From assembly GCF_963662255.1 (NCBI RefSeq), contig NC_085071.1, positions 3,498,701 to 3,562,700 of the forward strand: DNA of 64,000 nucleotides, given 5' to 3'. Made by a program: the position numbers and the translations under genes. Positions 1 to 13,500 of this stretch are shown here, one piece after another. Origin of the DNA: Cinclus cinclus. Taxonomy: Eukaryota > Chordata > Aves > Passeriformes > Cinclidae. The notes under the pieces were generated by a model. The model saw nothing but the letters and a program-made list of their open reading frames with translations, was not told where the DNA came from and did no database searches. How positions within the stretch are numbered: the stretch's first letter is position 1; each line of letters opens with the position of its first letter.

Positions 1-1374
1 GCCAGTACCATTCCTGGTTCTCAGATGCAGCAAATAATAATTTCTTTTTTTGTTCATGCATGTGATAGTTCTTCAAGTGTTATTACTGTTCTGTAGCAGT
101 TTTGGTGGGACTAGAGCAAATTTTTTTCATAGTAGCTCATATGATGCTGCCTTTTGCAGTTGAGATGAAAAGAGTGCTGGTAACACACTGATGTTTTAGT
201 TATTGCCAAATATTGCTTACACAGCATCAAGGAATTTTCTGCCTCTCAGACTGCTCCTCTCCCATGAGGAGGCTGGAGGCAAAGGAGAAGCTGAGAGGGG
301 GCACAGCTGACTCCAACTGACCAAAGAGAAATTCCGCAGTATATAACATAATGCTCTGCAGTAAAAGCTGTGGGGAAGCAGGAAGAATGGGGGACATTCA
401 GAGAAATGGTGTTTGGGTCCCCAAGTCGCTATGAGGTGTGCCAGAGTCCTGCTGTCCTGGGGATTGCAAATACTTGCCTGCCCATGGGAAGTAGGGAATG
501 AATTCCTGGGGTTTTTTTGCTTGTACACACAGTTTTTGCTTTACCTCTTAAGCTGTTAACTCATCTCAACACATGAGTTTTCACATTTCTACTCTTCTGA
601 TTGTTTCCCCCATTTCACTGTGATAAAATGAGCAAGCTGTGGCACGGTGCTGAGCTGCCTGCCAAGGCTGAACCACAAGCTGTCCCAAAGGCAGGATCAG
701 ATCAGTGGATTCTCTGTAAGTGCACCATAGTTCTCTCAGTTTCCCTGCCTTTGCTGAAGGATACAGTGGACCTCCTAAAATTCTTATGGGATTTTTCTGT
801 AAGAACATTCATTCTTATGAACTTGTTCCTTCACCTGACCCAGATAACTGAGGTGCTATGCTATGATGCTTTGCCAGATAAAAAGTTACAGGTTTTCTTT
901 GACTATTTGTTTGGTTTCCATTAGCAGATGGGTGAACTACAGAGTACTCAAGTTGATACCTTTGAAGGACATGAGATTTAAAAACAAATAAAAGATCTAC
1001 TGTGTGTTTTAAGCAATAATCAATAATTAAAAGCCTTGTTAAAACATTGCTGAAGAGTATTTCAGAAGAGTAGTTATACCGCATTTCATGCTTAATTCAA
1101 TGTCAATTAGCTGATTGTTAACTTCCCTCCAGCTAAATCTTGTTCAGCACAGAGAAGAGAAATCAAAAGCATTCTAGCTATAACAAGCCTAGTGTTTCAA
1201 TCATTCATCTTTGCCCGCAGGCTCAAAATCAATGTCAGCAGACGTTTCATCGTAACTTTTACAGCCATTTCTGCATGTCACCGTTTTCTTGGCTGCCCTG
1301 ATTGTCCCTCAAAGTCGTCTGTGGGAATCGGAATTCATCTCGAGCAAAAGAAAACAGCCGGCACACTTGTTCTT
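1..1374. other. Intergenic, no gene seen
   Basis: AT-rich single-copy-looking DNA. Short open frames here (for example 601-924 on +) have no recognisable domain, unusual composition or splice context, so I treat them as chance. No RNA gene or clear mobile element was recognised. Confidence 0.6.
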
Positions 1375-1517
1375 ACCGAACCCACTGCGGGGTTCGCCTT
1401 CACCGCGATAATCCGGGGGCAGCTCCCACCGCAGCTGCGAGGGCAGCCGGGGTCGGGGCCGGCCCTTCAGCACCGCGGACAGCGCCGGCAGCGCCTCCGC
1501 CCGGCCCGGAGCGGCGG
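1375..1517. other. Small isolated CpG-dense patch
   Basis: About 140 bp hold roughly 20 CpG dinucleotides inside an otherwise AT-rich, CpG-poor flank. On the minus strand the patch reads as an open, arginine/proline-rich stretch that starts at an ATG near the repeat edge and runs into a good donor-like GGTAAGAA near 1370-1380. It could be a first exon of an unannotated minus-strand transcript, a decayed CpG island, or just unique sequence flanking the microsatellite. All frames are open because there is no stop in the adjoining repeat, so the open frame alone is weak evidence. I do not recognise the peptide. Confidence 0.4.
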
Positions 1518-2160
1518 CCTTCCTCCTCATCGTCCTCCTCATCGTCCTCCTCATCGTCCTCCTCATCCTCCTCCTCATCCTCATCCTCATCGTCCTCCTC
1601 ATCGTCCTCCTCATCGTCCTCCTCATCGTCCTCCTCATCGTCCTCCTCATCCTCCTCCTCATCGTCCTCCTCATCGTCCTCCTCATCCTCATCCTCATCC
1701 TCCTCCTCATCCTCATCGTCCTCCTCATCCTCATCCTCATCCTCATCCTCATCCTCATCCTCATCCTCATCCTCCTCAGCCTTCCTCCTCATCCTCCTCC
1801 TCCTCATCCTCCTCCTCAGCCTTCCTCTTCATCCTCCTCAGCCTTCCTCTTCATCCTCCTCATCCTCATCCTCCTCCTCAGCCTTCCTCCTCATCCTCCT
1901 CCTCAGCCTTCCTCCTCCTCTTCAGCCTTCCTCCTCCTCCTCAGTCTTCCTCCTCCTCAGCCTTCCTCCTCCTCAACCTTCCCTCACCTCCCCCTCCTCC
2001 TCCTTTTCATCCTTCCTTAGCCCCTCTCCTCATCTTCCTCAGTCTTCCTCCTCAGCACTTCCCTCAGCCCTCCTCCTCCTCAACCTTTCTGCTCCTTGGT
2101 CTTCCTCCTCCTCCTCAACCTTCCTCCTTCTCAGACTTCTTCCTCCTCAGCTCTACTCTG
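1518..2160. repeat. TCC/TCA/TCG trinucleotide-based microsatellite, imperfect
   Basis: From about 1518 to 1800 the + strand is an almost uninterrupted mix of TCC, TCA and TCG triplets, with blocks such as TCATCGTCCTCC and TCATCC. From 1800 to 2160 it decays into units like CCTCCTCAGCCTTCCTC. It is a pure pyrimidine-biased tract: read as protein it would give poly-Ser on + and poly-Glu/Asp on -. All frames are open because the units are multiples of three without stops. I call it a simple repeat, not a gene. Confidence 0.9.
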
Positions 2161-5100
2161 CTTTGGGTACCAGCCGAATTCACACACAGCAGAATAGCTT
2201 TACACGTGTGAATAACTCCTAAAAGATGAAGAGATTGAGGGGTTCTCGGGCACAAATGATTTTCTACCTACATATGCTTGAATTTTCTGTAAGAAGTTGT
2301 GTCAAAAAATAGCAGGTGACCACATAAAATTCACAAAGCATCACAGGCATTCCTATTTGCTTCACAATGACATCACATCAATAAATCGTGAGATTCACTT
2401 CTGGGAAATGAAGAGAGCTAGGCTGAAGTCTGAATTCGGATGCTCGGGATGTTTGGGTCTTACCAAGCTCCTACAGAACTTGGATTGATAAAACCAAGGT
2501 GTCTGACTGCTGAACTTACACTGCAGGCAATGTAGTAAGGTATGTTGCACTCAGGAACGACACAGGACTGGTATTTCATACTTCTTGCAGTTTCCAGACC
2601 TGATCCATGGTGCTTCAGCTCATACTTTTGAAAGAATGGATTCATTTTTGAGATCTGTGGTTTTCTGCCTGCCTCAAGAACAGGGTGCATCTGGTGAGAG
2701 CTCATCATCATTACCCTTAACACACAATTTGGTTCTTCAGCCATTATCCTCGTTCACCTTGGACAACTGATTTAGTTAAATGATGTGATCTAAATGTCTT
2801 CACCAGGACTAAGAGAAACTTGGCATCTGCCCAGGCAGCATTTGGTCACTGCTGTTTCTGAGGTAAATGGGAGACAAGCCAAAAAAAAATTTAAGTTATT
2901 TCCCTGGCTCAGAGATGTTTGCAAACACTGACACAGTGCCCATGGATCAGACAGAAGTTATGGAAGTTCATTAATTTAAATAATGATCAGAAGCCTCACT
3001 CTGTTCCCCCAGTTTGTGTCATGTTGTTGTAGAGGCATCTACAGACAGGCAAAATAAAGAACAGGTTGTGACAAGCCCACACTGTTTACCACATGTGGCT
3101 GAAGTGAATTCTACAACTGATCTTCTCATCGTTTCAAGCATATTTGCCTTAATAGTTAACACTAAATTTCTGTTTCTGTTTTCAGGATTTTGCTGCAGGT
3201 TTGATGACTACTTTTGTGACACTTTGGTTTTGACAGAAGTGTTTTTTGCCTTCGTGAAACAATGATATTCACCAGGTAATCTCACAAACATTCCTTCACT
3301 GGAATGGTGTTGCACCTTAGCTTGTTCCTGAATCCTTTTTTGCTTTTTCTTGTTTTTGTTTTTCAGTGCAGCATCTCAGTTTCAAGCTGTGAGTGCATGC
3401 TCTTTGTCAGGAGCTGCTCTGGTGTTGATGGAATCCTGTAGAATGCAGCAGGATGGGAAATGCCTGGCTGGGGCTGCCAAGTGCCACCAGAACTCCAGCA
3501 ATACCTGTGACGTTACACAAGTCTGATTGTCAGAGCTCCAGTTCTCCTTGATTCTGTCTCAGAAACAGCTCAGATCAAGACTTTTTGCAAAAACTTACGC
3601 TAAGAAAAAGCTGAAAGCTCAACAGGGCAAACCAAACCACTCCCAAGTTCAGAAATGTTTTTCCTCAGGAAGATCCCAATCTTGCTGTCATCAGTGGAAC
3701 CAGCAGTTTGCTCTGAACTCGATACTGCATTGATTTCTCTGTGGGCACATCTGTGCCTTCATGCAGAGACATCGAAATGAGTATTTGTTTTTCTAGTATA
3801 AACTTTTAGAAAGAAAGAACCAGTCCCCTGTGGAGAGGCATTCATATGAGCTGACAAGAAGCAATCTCTCTTTTCAGGCTCCAAGAAGTAGTGATTTCAG
3901 TGCAGGAAGGTGAGCCTTGTCTCCAAGACCTTTTTCTCTTGGGGCTGAAGAAACAACAGCCAACTTCTTTGTAGCCTAAATTAGGTGAGGATAAGGAAAA
4001 AGAAACGCTCTGGGGAAAATTCTGAGGCAAACAAAAAGGGGGGAGAGAAAAAATCTTCACCTGAAAAAACAAAACATTTGAGAATAAAATAGATTTTTCA
4101 ATTTCTGATACATTCAGGCTAAAATAAATTGTCTTTTCCTATTAGGAAAATTGCTCCCACTTTTCTGCAATGAACAAAGTTCTGTTTCTAATGATGGGAG
4201 AAGTTGAGTGTAGCTGCTGAGTAGCTGAAGTGGGGACCCAGCTATCAATGCGTCACCAGCTAAATGTGATTTGAGATGCAGTTTGCTTTTCTATATCTCA
4301 GATCTCAGGGCTAAACCACAAACTGTACATGACACAACTAAATTAATATTTAAAAATAATTACTTGCTGCCTGAAGGTAAACAGAAAAAGGGTAAATAAT
4401 TGATAGCACTGGGACTGCCACACTGTAACTCTGCTGAGCGTTTATGATGTGCTGTGAAGGTTCAAAGGGATTGCTCATCTGCTGCCTCTGAAGGAGGGTT
4501 TTTGCTAATCATTCAGGGCTTGTTTTGTCAGACAGCAATGTTTTCAGAGTTTGAAGCACCAGAACAGAATGCCAGCTTAATTTAGGTGAATCTCTAGTTT
4601 AATTTGCTAACTTTCATTCCAAGATTTGCATTGTAAATGATAAGGTGATTTTCATATATATTTTTTTCTTTAATTTTTTTTTTTTTTAGCCCGTCAACAT
4701 CTGAAGGGAAATTTTATGTGGTCTGCTGCCAAGAATGTAGAGTTGCTTGCATTTAAGGAGTTCTTACATAACATGCCACCCTATGACAATACCTGTCTGC
4801 AGAGCCTGGCGATACCTGGAGAGCTGGTAGCTCTTCTTTTTTCAGTAGTAAATATCCATCCTCTTACAGCCCAACATGAGAATAATCAGTATTCAAAGTG
4901 GCAGATGACTGTAAAGAAAGGTCAGTGATTTCAAACTGATTAATTTTTCCCCTCAGTCAGAAAACTTCTCCCACAGATTATTATTTTTATTATTATTAAA
5001 TGTGCTGCCTCCACAAAGGACATCATTGTTTTCTGATGTTAAAGCAAAGCATAAGCAAACACACAGGTAGTGGGGATGGGGAGTCAACAGCTGCAGGTCT

Positions 5101-6055
5101 GCAGTGTATTTAAATACAGTGCCATGCACCTCTGTGAGGAAATGATCATTATGTAAAACTTCAAAAAGAGAACAAAGCCATCAGCAACGCCAGCTGGGCT
5201 GGGTGAGCCAACCACTCACAAAGTTTTATTTGCAAAAGATGTTTTAGTGCTTGAGATGGGAATGTGGCTTCTTGTCTTTGTGCCCAGTCAGACCTTCGGT
5301 AATGGCAGCTTCTCTAATGCCTTGCTCTGCCTAACACTTTCATTTCATTGCTTGAAAATTCAGTCTAAGCTTTCATTTAGATTTTGGAAAAAAAAAATCA
5401 AATTCTGTGCTCAGATGCCAAAGCATGAGGGTCATTTAAAGGCACAAATTTGTACACTTCACTTCAAACAGTAGCCAGTGTTTCAGCAAAAATTGGGAGA
5501 CTTTTTCCAGCTGCTGTGCATCTGGAAATGAGCAGGAAGGATGACTAAATAGAAAACATGAAAATACATGGAATCTCTGTCACTGGAGATAGGCAACATG
5601 TTAAAAAAACCCTGTTGTTAATGAGTCCTCTCAGTCCTCTCTCTCTTTCAGCCCTGGAAGCCCAGGTCTATAAAATTGAGACACAAAAAAAATTGAGCAG
5701 AGTCTCAAGTGGGACATACAGGTTTGTGTATATTAGGTCCAAGCTCAGTGTTTATAGCAGGAAAATCAGGTTGCCAGTTTCCATATTTTAAGACTATTAT
5801 TGCAACATTTGGATAGCCCTGTATGTTCTAGCTCCACAAATCCTCACTTACATGTGAACCCCCATTCTCATTGAAAAAAAAAACCCATGCTATTTCTAGT
5901 CCTCATAGTTTCAGAGGAAGGCCTAAAATCGTGGCTGCCCACAGCCAGGAGGCTCCTAAAGCAGAAGGGGACACATCACTGATGTGCTTTCATTCCTTTA
6001 CTGCTAGGACAGGGAACTCCTGCGTTTGCATGCTTGGGGTTCCCAATGCAAGAAA

Positions 6056-6128
6056 AGGCAAAACAAAAGGAAAAAAAAAAAAACAAAACACAAAAACCAA
6101 AAAACAACCCAAAAAGGAAGCAAAAAAA
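6056..6128. repeat. A/C-rich low-complexity tract
   Basis: A-rich sequence with scattered C and G, including an A13 run and repeated CAAAA/CCAAAAA words. It makes several overlapping frames open and Lys-rich. There is no sign of a retrogene upstream that would make it a poly(A) tail. Confidence 0.7.
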
Positions 6129-9100
6129 GGTCTGCTCTGAACTCCATTCCAACATTCAGGTCACCACCCTTCTCCTTTCTTCCCCACACCCAAGACCACA
6201 CACTTGCACTTGCACCTCCAGGCACACGTCTGCCTGCCAACGAAACGGAGCTTGCGATCTCACTGCAGTTCTGGTTATCTTTCAAAGAAAAATGTCCTGA
6301 AAGAAACCCCAGGAGCTCAGTGGTGGAGCCCCACCCCCAGCCATGGAGCATGACCACACTGGCAGCTCCCAGGCTGTGCAGAGAAGGGATTTCTTCTTGT
6401 TGGGAAAGTGGCCAAGGGATGTTATAGGAAGCAGCTGCTTGGAGGCAAGTCATTGCTGTTCAAACATTTGCTGCTCTGAGGGAAAGGGAAGCACTGAGAC
6501 AGACTGGGGCATCTCTGGCCAGTACATGAATCACTGGGGAATTTGAGTTTTTCTTCTCTGAATTTATTGTATGTTAACTGCAGGAGTGTTTCATGAGACC
6601 CAGGCCTTAGTTGTATTATCAGCCTGAGAAATAGGAAAACAGGGATTCCTTCTTGAACACTGATGTCTTCATTCTGCAGGACTAGTAACATTATTTTAGT
6701 TTAAAAAATCTCTGAACATCTACTGGGCTGACCACTGTGTTGCTTTGTATTAATGGGGGATAAATAGCATTTCTAGAAACAGAGAATAGTATTGGAAACA
6801 AGAATTTTGTTTTATGAAGAGATTTCTGCCAGGGTAGTAATTTGGTGTATTATGGGTTTAGTCCTGTAGAAAGGAAGTAGTGAAAATAACTACTGGGCAC
6901 TGACTAAACTCAAACCTAAAAGCTTTCACCTTGAAGAGAACTTGCCTCAAAAACATTTATTTTTCAGAGGTGTATGCCAGCAGCAGAGAAGCCGTCCGAG
7001 TGAAGCTTCCCAGAGAATGCAGTAATACATGCAATAAAGAGATTTTTCTAGTGAAATACCCACTTGTGAACTGTTCATGGGTATAAGAAAAATGGATCTG
7101 AGGTCTTGCCACCTGAGTTCCCTTCCTCTCCCTCAGTAGGTTATCAGCATGAAAACAGGAAATGAATTGGACACCATTAATAAAACATGAAGCCTTCGTG
7201 TTCAGGTTCTGTGCTCTGTCATTCAAGTGTAGAAGACACTGTGTGAGAAGGAAACAGAGGAGTCACATCCACAAGTTCATTTACTCTTTTTAACTACACA
7301 GCAAACTTTGGCTCAGACTTGGAAGCAAACCATTCTTTTCTTCCCCTGAATTTATTGAAAAGCTTTTAAGCCCTCATATTGAAAACCTGAGGGATTGTTA
7401 CTGAACTGTGAGTAGCCTTTCAGAACATAAAATGTTTTCCTAATAGATTTCACTAATAATTAGATATTGTCAATACTGGTTCCTTACTCAGGAGTGTCTT
7501 TCACTGTGATATAATATTTTAGACCTTGTTTTCCTGCATTTGTTTTTGGAGCTGTTGGCATGGCACAGATTTTTTTTTCACTGAGATAGATGTCCTTTTT
7601 TTGCCAGTTGCTCATGTGGGATTTTAGCCACATCCCAAGATACGTACCTTGCTCTTTTTTGGGGGCTCATTTTGTGAGAGGAAAATGTATGTTTCACCCA
7701 TCTCATAAAATCATTTTTCACCAAAGAACAAATTATTAACCTCAAAGAATAGAGACCTACATAAAGTAGACTGAAAGACCCCCCTCCTCCCATTGCTAGC
7801 ACCAAGACCTTTTCTGTCTGTTCTTTAAAACCATCTCATGAAACCTTATGGTCCCAGCAGCAATCCAGGGATGAGAGTTTGCAAACTTGTTAGGAAAAAG
7901 TCATGGGAACAGAAGTAGAAGACCCGGTTCAGCCAGACAAAGAAGCCTTCTGCATCTGTAATAAAGGCTTGGTTTGCTCTATGGGGGAGTTTAATTGCAA
8001 AATACTTAGCATAGGTGAATCATAAGAAGCCTAACTATAGGAAGAGGTTAACCACAGTTATAGGAAAGATTCATCTGAGGCTACAATAAGCAAGTTTTCT
8101 GGTGGGAAGGAACCAGAAGACTCTCCTCAGCTGTGGACAGGCTCACTCCCGAAACTCAAAGGCTGAGCTGTGAGTCCAAGGCAGGTCCTCCTGACTTTAG
8201 AGAGCTCTTTTAGGAAGTAGCTAAGTACAAGGTCAGGTGGAAAGATAAGATATTTATTGTTAGTGGGAGTTTTTATCAGACTGCTGTGGCTGGAACCACT
8301 AGCTCATCTCCCATGAGAGATAGTGCTTCTCATTAAAGCCTACCACAACTATAAGTGTAACCTTGAGATTATTAGAACTTCCACATTTTTGAACGAACTG
8401 ACATATTCTCACTGTTAAATAAATATGGAAACACTGCTTCCTGGTTCCTGTGAGAAAAAGGAGGCTCCAATCTCAGAGGTCCAAATTCCTTCAATTATTT
8501 CTGTGTAGTCTCCTTCAAAATAACCTGTTTGTTATATGTGCCTCTTGCTTAATTCCTGAAATGCAGAAGTCAGACTTCAGACTAAGGGAGAAACCTGGGC
8601 AGTGAAACAATCCACAATCAGCAAACTTAAAAATTCAGTGTTAAAGTTCAACTCGATTAAACATTTTTCTTTGCAGCCATCTACAAGTGTGATGATAGGA
8701 AATTGGATTTGACTCATTATGGACAAAGGGACAGTCTGGTAAATGTACATTCTCAGCCAAAACCATTAGGTCACTAACAGAGTAGAATCATGCTTTCACT
8801 GAAATTCATCGTGTGATTTGGTTTACTTGTTCTTGTTGTCTGGCTCCATCCATAACAAGTGCAGCCAAGCTCTAATTCTCAAACTGTTTGAAGTTAGTCT
8901 CATGAGAGATAGGCTAGACAATTCATTGGAAAATATTCAAATTATTAATAAGGTTATTCCTAATTGCGCAAAAGGTTCTATATTAACATTTTTTTATTTC
9001 ATCACATCTTTTGTTACATGGGGTTTGGGTAATAGAATTTGTTTTTCTACATTATTTCATCCATCATATTTAGGAACCACCTTCTGTTTGCAGATTGAGG

Positions 9101-10469
9101 TTGTTGGAAGTAAAAACTGTAAACACCTGAAGAATACTGCAGCTGAAGGCTGTCTGTCTGGGGTGGGCTGAGTGGAAGTCTGAGTGACACGATCAATTGA
9201 GTGGATGTCTAACTGGATGTGTTCATGGAGGGGTACCTTGATATGATGGAGGGGATGTGAGACTGAGCATGATTTATGGAGAGTAATCAGTGCTGGAGCT
9301 CCAACAGGAGTCTCTTAGCTTAGATTAAAACACAGCAGCACCTGGTGCTTGCTGCAAATACATTTTTCCTGGAAAACGAGAGCCTTCCAGAGTGTTTTCT
9401 AAATTACACATCTCTGTTCGTTTTAAAATATTAGTATGTTAAATTTCCAAAGAATTCTTGCTGAAAATGATTTTGTGTTACATGATCTGAGCCCAGTCAT
9501 TTTCCCAGTAGAGGCACTGAGTACCCACAGCTGTCTGGAAGCCACCAGCAATGCATGACAAGGGTGGACTGGGATGGACATCTGGGTCCTGCCAGAACTC
9601 TGAGCCAGGCCCTTCACTGAATCATTCATAGCAACTTCCCTGCTCAAACTGCATCTGACTTTCATGTAAATATTTCCTGTGACTACATTTTTAGCCTGCT
9701 GGATGTAGGAATGTCTTACATCAGTCATTTTTTAAGGCCTTTTTTCCCCTTGCATCTATCTTAAACTTTCCCTTCCCTAGCTCCACCTCATTGTTTCTCA
9801 TGCTTGTGTCTCCTGCCCCTCCCTCTCCTCATCCTCCTGCATATTCACATGAACTGAGAGGCAATTAGGGACTGATCCTGTCCTCTGAGTCTTTGTTTCT
9901 CCAAACTATGATTTGAATTCTACCCTCCTGCAGCAAACTTCACTGAGATCTTAAGGACTGGTCCTTTTGGGGGTGCACTTGCTGTTGTATCTAGTTCTCA
10001 ACACAAAGTTCTTTGATATTATAATGTTGTAATGGCAGGAGACCCTGGTTAAACAAAACCAGAACTGGCTGTCCCTCCCTGCCTCCCTCGGGGGTTTCAG
10101 GTTATTAACAGGGCTTTGCTCAGCTGAGCTACAGGGATCCTTCAGGTCTCTGCCCACATTCCTGTCTTGCAGCTTCACAATTCTCATACTATTTAAAAAA
10201 GCAGGAACAAGGCAAGCTTGGATGATCCCAGCAGATTCTCCGCCTGTCATGGCCACCGATCTTTTGAAGTTAGAGGCTCACAAAATCCTGCTGTCTATCT
10301 CTGCCCCCCAAGAGGAATGTGTCTGCGGGCTCAGTTTGATCCCCACTAGTGGCTGGGCAATGCCAGCTCCCAGGGCAGGCAGATCCTGATGATGAACCTG
10401 GGCTCCTGCCTGCTCACCAGCCCTTGCTGCTCTGTCCTTTGGGAACTGTGCTCTGAGAGTCCTGCTTTA

Positions 10470-10590
10470 AGCTCAGTATGCAGCATTATATCAACTGTTT
10501 TATTGCAATAAAAATTAAGCCCAGCAACTGCAAAGTCGTTGCCTCGGATGAAACAGTATTTTGGAATTGTTTGGCACAACCTACTTTCAA
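10470..10590. promoter_or_regulatory. Candidate distal regulatory block (low confidence)
   Basis: AT-rich block with GTATGCAGCATTATAT, TTTTATTGCAATAAAAATTAA and GCAACTGC/TTGCCTC words, flanked by ordinary sequence. Its texture suggests a homeodomain/POU-bound element about 15 kb upstream of POU3F1. This is pattern recognition only; conservation is untested. Confidence 0.2.
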
Positions 10591-13500
10591 TAAGCCCCTG
10601 TTACACAGGTGTTTCACACTGTTTACTCCACTGTGTAATGTGGAACTGATACCAGCATGAAATGGTTTGCAATCTCCTGCTTCTCCCTTTCCTGAGCATC
10701 CTCACAAGCAGCAAAGTTGCTTCATGTGCTCCCTGGAAAAACCCTCCAAAGCTTGTGCTGGAGCATTCCCTGTTCTGGGAATCTTACCAGACCTTCATCC
10801 CCATTCTGTGCTCTTCTTTTCAGTACATGCACTGCTATTGAAGTCACATCAACAAAAGCTACCAGACCTGTGATACTTCTCAGCCCTGTAGCATGGAAAA
10901 AAATTGGCATCGGAGCCAGAAAAAAGAGTTTGCTTCTTCAGAATCACATCTTGGTTTGGGATATTTTCATTTGCCTCTGGCACTTTAAAAGCCCTCCCCT
11001 GAGCTTTTCATCCTCTCAAGGTGCTGTTAAAAACCTCCTTTTCAGCTGGCTCAGCTTGCAGTCTGTGGTGGGTCTCTTGTACTGTGCACAGGTGTGCCCT
11101 GGGACTGGGACAAGCATTGCCTGGCACACATGGCTGAGGGCTGCTGGCCTGTGCTGTGCTGCAGCACTGGCTGGATCTGCCAGCAGCATCTGAATGACTG
11201 AAAGCTTCGTGCCCCAGATGCTATCCACCTGCTCTGCTGGAGCTCTGCAGCACCATTTTTTGGTTTTTGTTTGTGCCTGGTGAGCAGACTGGGTGGTGAT
11301 GCTCAGGACTCCATAAACTGGATGCAGTCCAACACTTCCACATCTGCAGCTGTAGCATAACCTAGAGAGGAAATTCAGGAGGCTGCATCTCCCTGCTTCA
11401 CTTATAGCCTGGTCTGGTATGCCAGGCAGGGGCCAGGGCCACAGGGCAGCACTCTGCCAGCACCAGGGAGAGGGCTGGGATCTGGTTTTTCTGTCTGCCT
11501 CGGGATTAGCCCACCACAGCCAAACATACCCAGATTCTATTCAGAGGCATCTGTGCCCAGCACCGTCCTGTGCTGAAGATGGTCTCTGCTGAGTGGTTCT
11601 TCCTGCTGGGGCTCAGCAGGGCCCCCAAGCCCTGAGAAAAGTCTGGAGTGAAGAAGAACTTCTATGACATCACTGCTTGTGTCTTGGTGTACCATGTCTA
11701 GGACAGTGGCCTGCCAGGCACTGGGCATAATTTCTGGTGTAAACTTGACATATCTGGAACGGAGAGTCTGACTTCAGCATCTTCCAGACAATCCCAGTGG
11801 CAGAAAGTATCTGAAGAATCCCACAGGCTCACACCCAATTTCCAAGGCCAGCATTTCTCCCAGTATGCACAGCCCTGCCCAGGAGGCTAGCCAGGCTACA
11901 TTATCTGGAGTTTGAATCTGGACATGAGGAGGCAGGTGCTGGGAAAAACAGGCAGGCACATGAGTAGTCAAAGGCAAGAGCAAGTGTTTCAGGTCTGCAC
12001 ACTCAGCACATTGTACTCCATCCAAACTGGGCTGGGGATGTTGAAGCAGGGAAACAGGGAACAATAAGGAATGTTGCAGGGCTTCTGCCAAACTGAGCAC
12101 AAGGCAACACTAATGCTCTGTGAGATGGGGACGGGAATTTCTAACAGTGAGATTCAAAGATCAAGAGGAAATTTATAGGGAAAAAGCCAAGCACATTGGG
12201 GTGAAATTCCTGAGGGCTGTGATGAGAGACCCTGTGCCCCCTCAGTGGCAGGGTCAGCAACCCACACCAGACCCGGTGTCTTTATGGGATGCCCAGCTGC
12301 AGCCAGTGCCTGGAGAGCTGGACTGGGACTTGGCACCCTATGAGGCCTCTGTGCATGAGTGCTCATCTTCCAGATAGAGCCTCGGCAAAGAGAAGGGTGA
12401 TAGAATTTAAACAGGGGAGCTAAGGACTTATCTCTGCTGGGAAGGGTCTCAGGCCATGGCCAGGAAACATCAGGGGATGTTTGGGGATGTGCATGGCAGG
12501 GGAGTAGGTTCCTGTGCTGGGAGGTGTTGCCAGCACAAATCTCTTAATAGTCTTTTAGTCTCACCAAGGCCTTAAAATCAATCAAAGGATTAGCTAAGCA
12601 AATCTGGTTTTGTGGTCCATGATGCAGCTTTGTGCAATTGGATCTAACATTGCTCAGACTCTCCCTGGTGACGGGGCTGGCTCCTGTGCCACCTGCAGCT
12701 GCAGGGCTGTGCAGGAATGGCTGCAGCTGGCAGGGAGCAGGGAGAGGAATGGGGTCCCACCCCTTGTGTAACCTGCCCAGGAGCAGGAATGCCAGAACAT
12801 GGCAGCAGGGCATGGCTTGTGCCAGCCCATCACTTCCCTCCCTCCCACCAGTGGTCTCTCTTCTCTCTGCAGGGTTTCTCCCTGCAGAAACTCTCAGAAG
12901 AAAACATGAGCCATTGACCCCTTCTCATGAGCTACTGGCTTCATATGGCTTCTGTGACACTTTTCTCTCAGGAACAGGTAAACATTGTCACGGCTTTTCC
13001 TTTACAGTGGTGGCTCCCTGGCTTCAGAGCTGATCTGCAGACAGGGACCAGACCCTTCTCCTACCACATGCACTGCTAAGCCTCATCCCCAGAGGACCAT
13101 TTTTGAGCTGCCACCAGTGGGGGAAACAAGTCTCCCCTGACATTCTGGCTCCTGACAGATCAATACTTTAATTCTTTTGATGGCAACAGCAGCAATCCAC
13201 CCAGCTGACACCTGGCAGCATCTGTTTCCAGTCTGGTACAGGAGTGTTTGTGTAGCTTGTGAAAGCAGTTCGCTTTCTCTCAAGTTGAAAGTTGCTCCAA
13301 GTGACAGCATGAGACCTCAGCCCCCTGACAGGCCCTGAATCCCCCAAACACACTGTGGCTGCACAACACTGGCAGATCTGGATGTGGTCACTGGACTTGC
13401 TAAGCAGTCATAATGGCAAAGTGATGTGAGGAATCACGACATATCGCCTCCAGAATTCAGCAGTCTCAGCTCTCTGGCAAAATTTTCCTCTGCCCCTTTT

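Noticed and set aside
1192..2222. Ser/Pro/His-rich and Glu/Asp-rich open frames over the microsatellite
   Set aside because: Simple-repeat translation; all frames are open and flanks do not continue as a recognisable protein.
8270..8450. LTR-like block with ATTAAAGCC and a CA end
   Set aside because: No matching TG start, direct repeat partner, primer-binding site or retroviral gene could be seen.
8818..9171. 117-codon frame on +, Leu/Phe/Ile-rich
   Set aside because: AT-rich stretch without recognisable domain, good start or exon context; likely chance.
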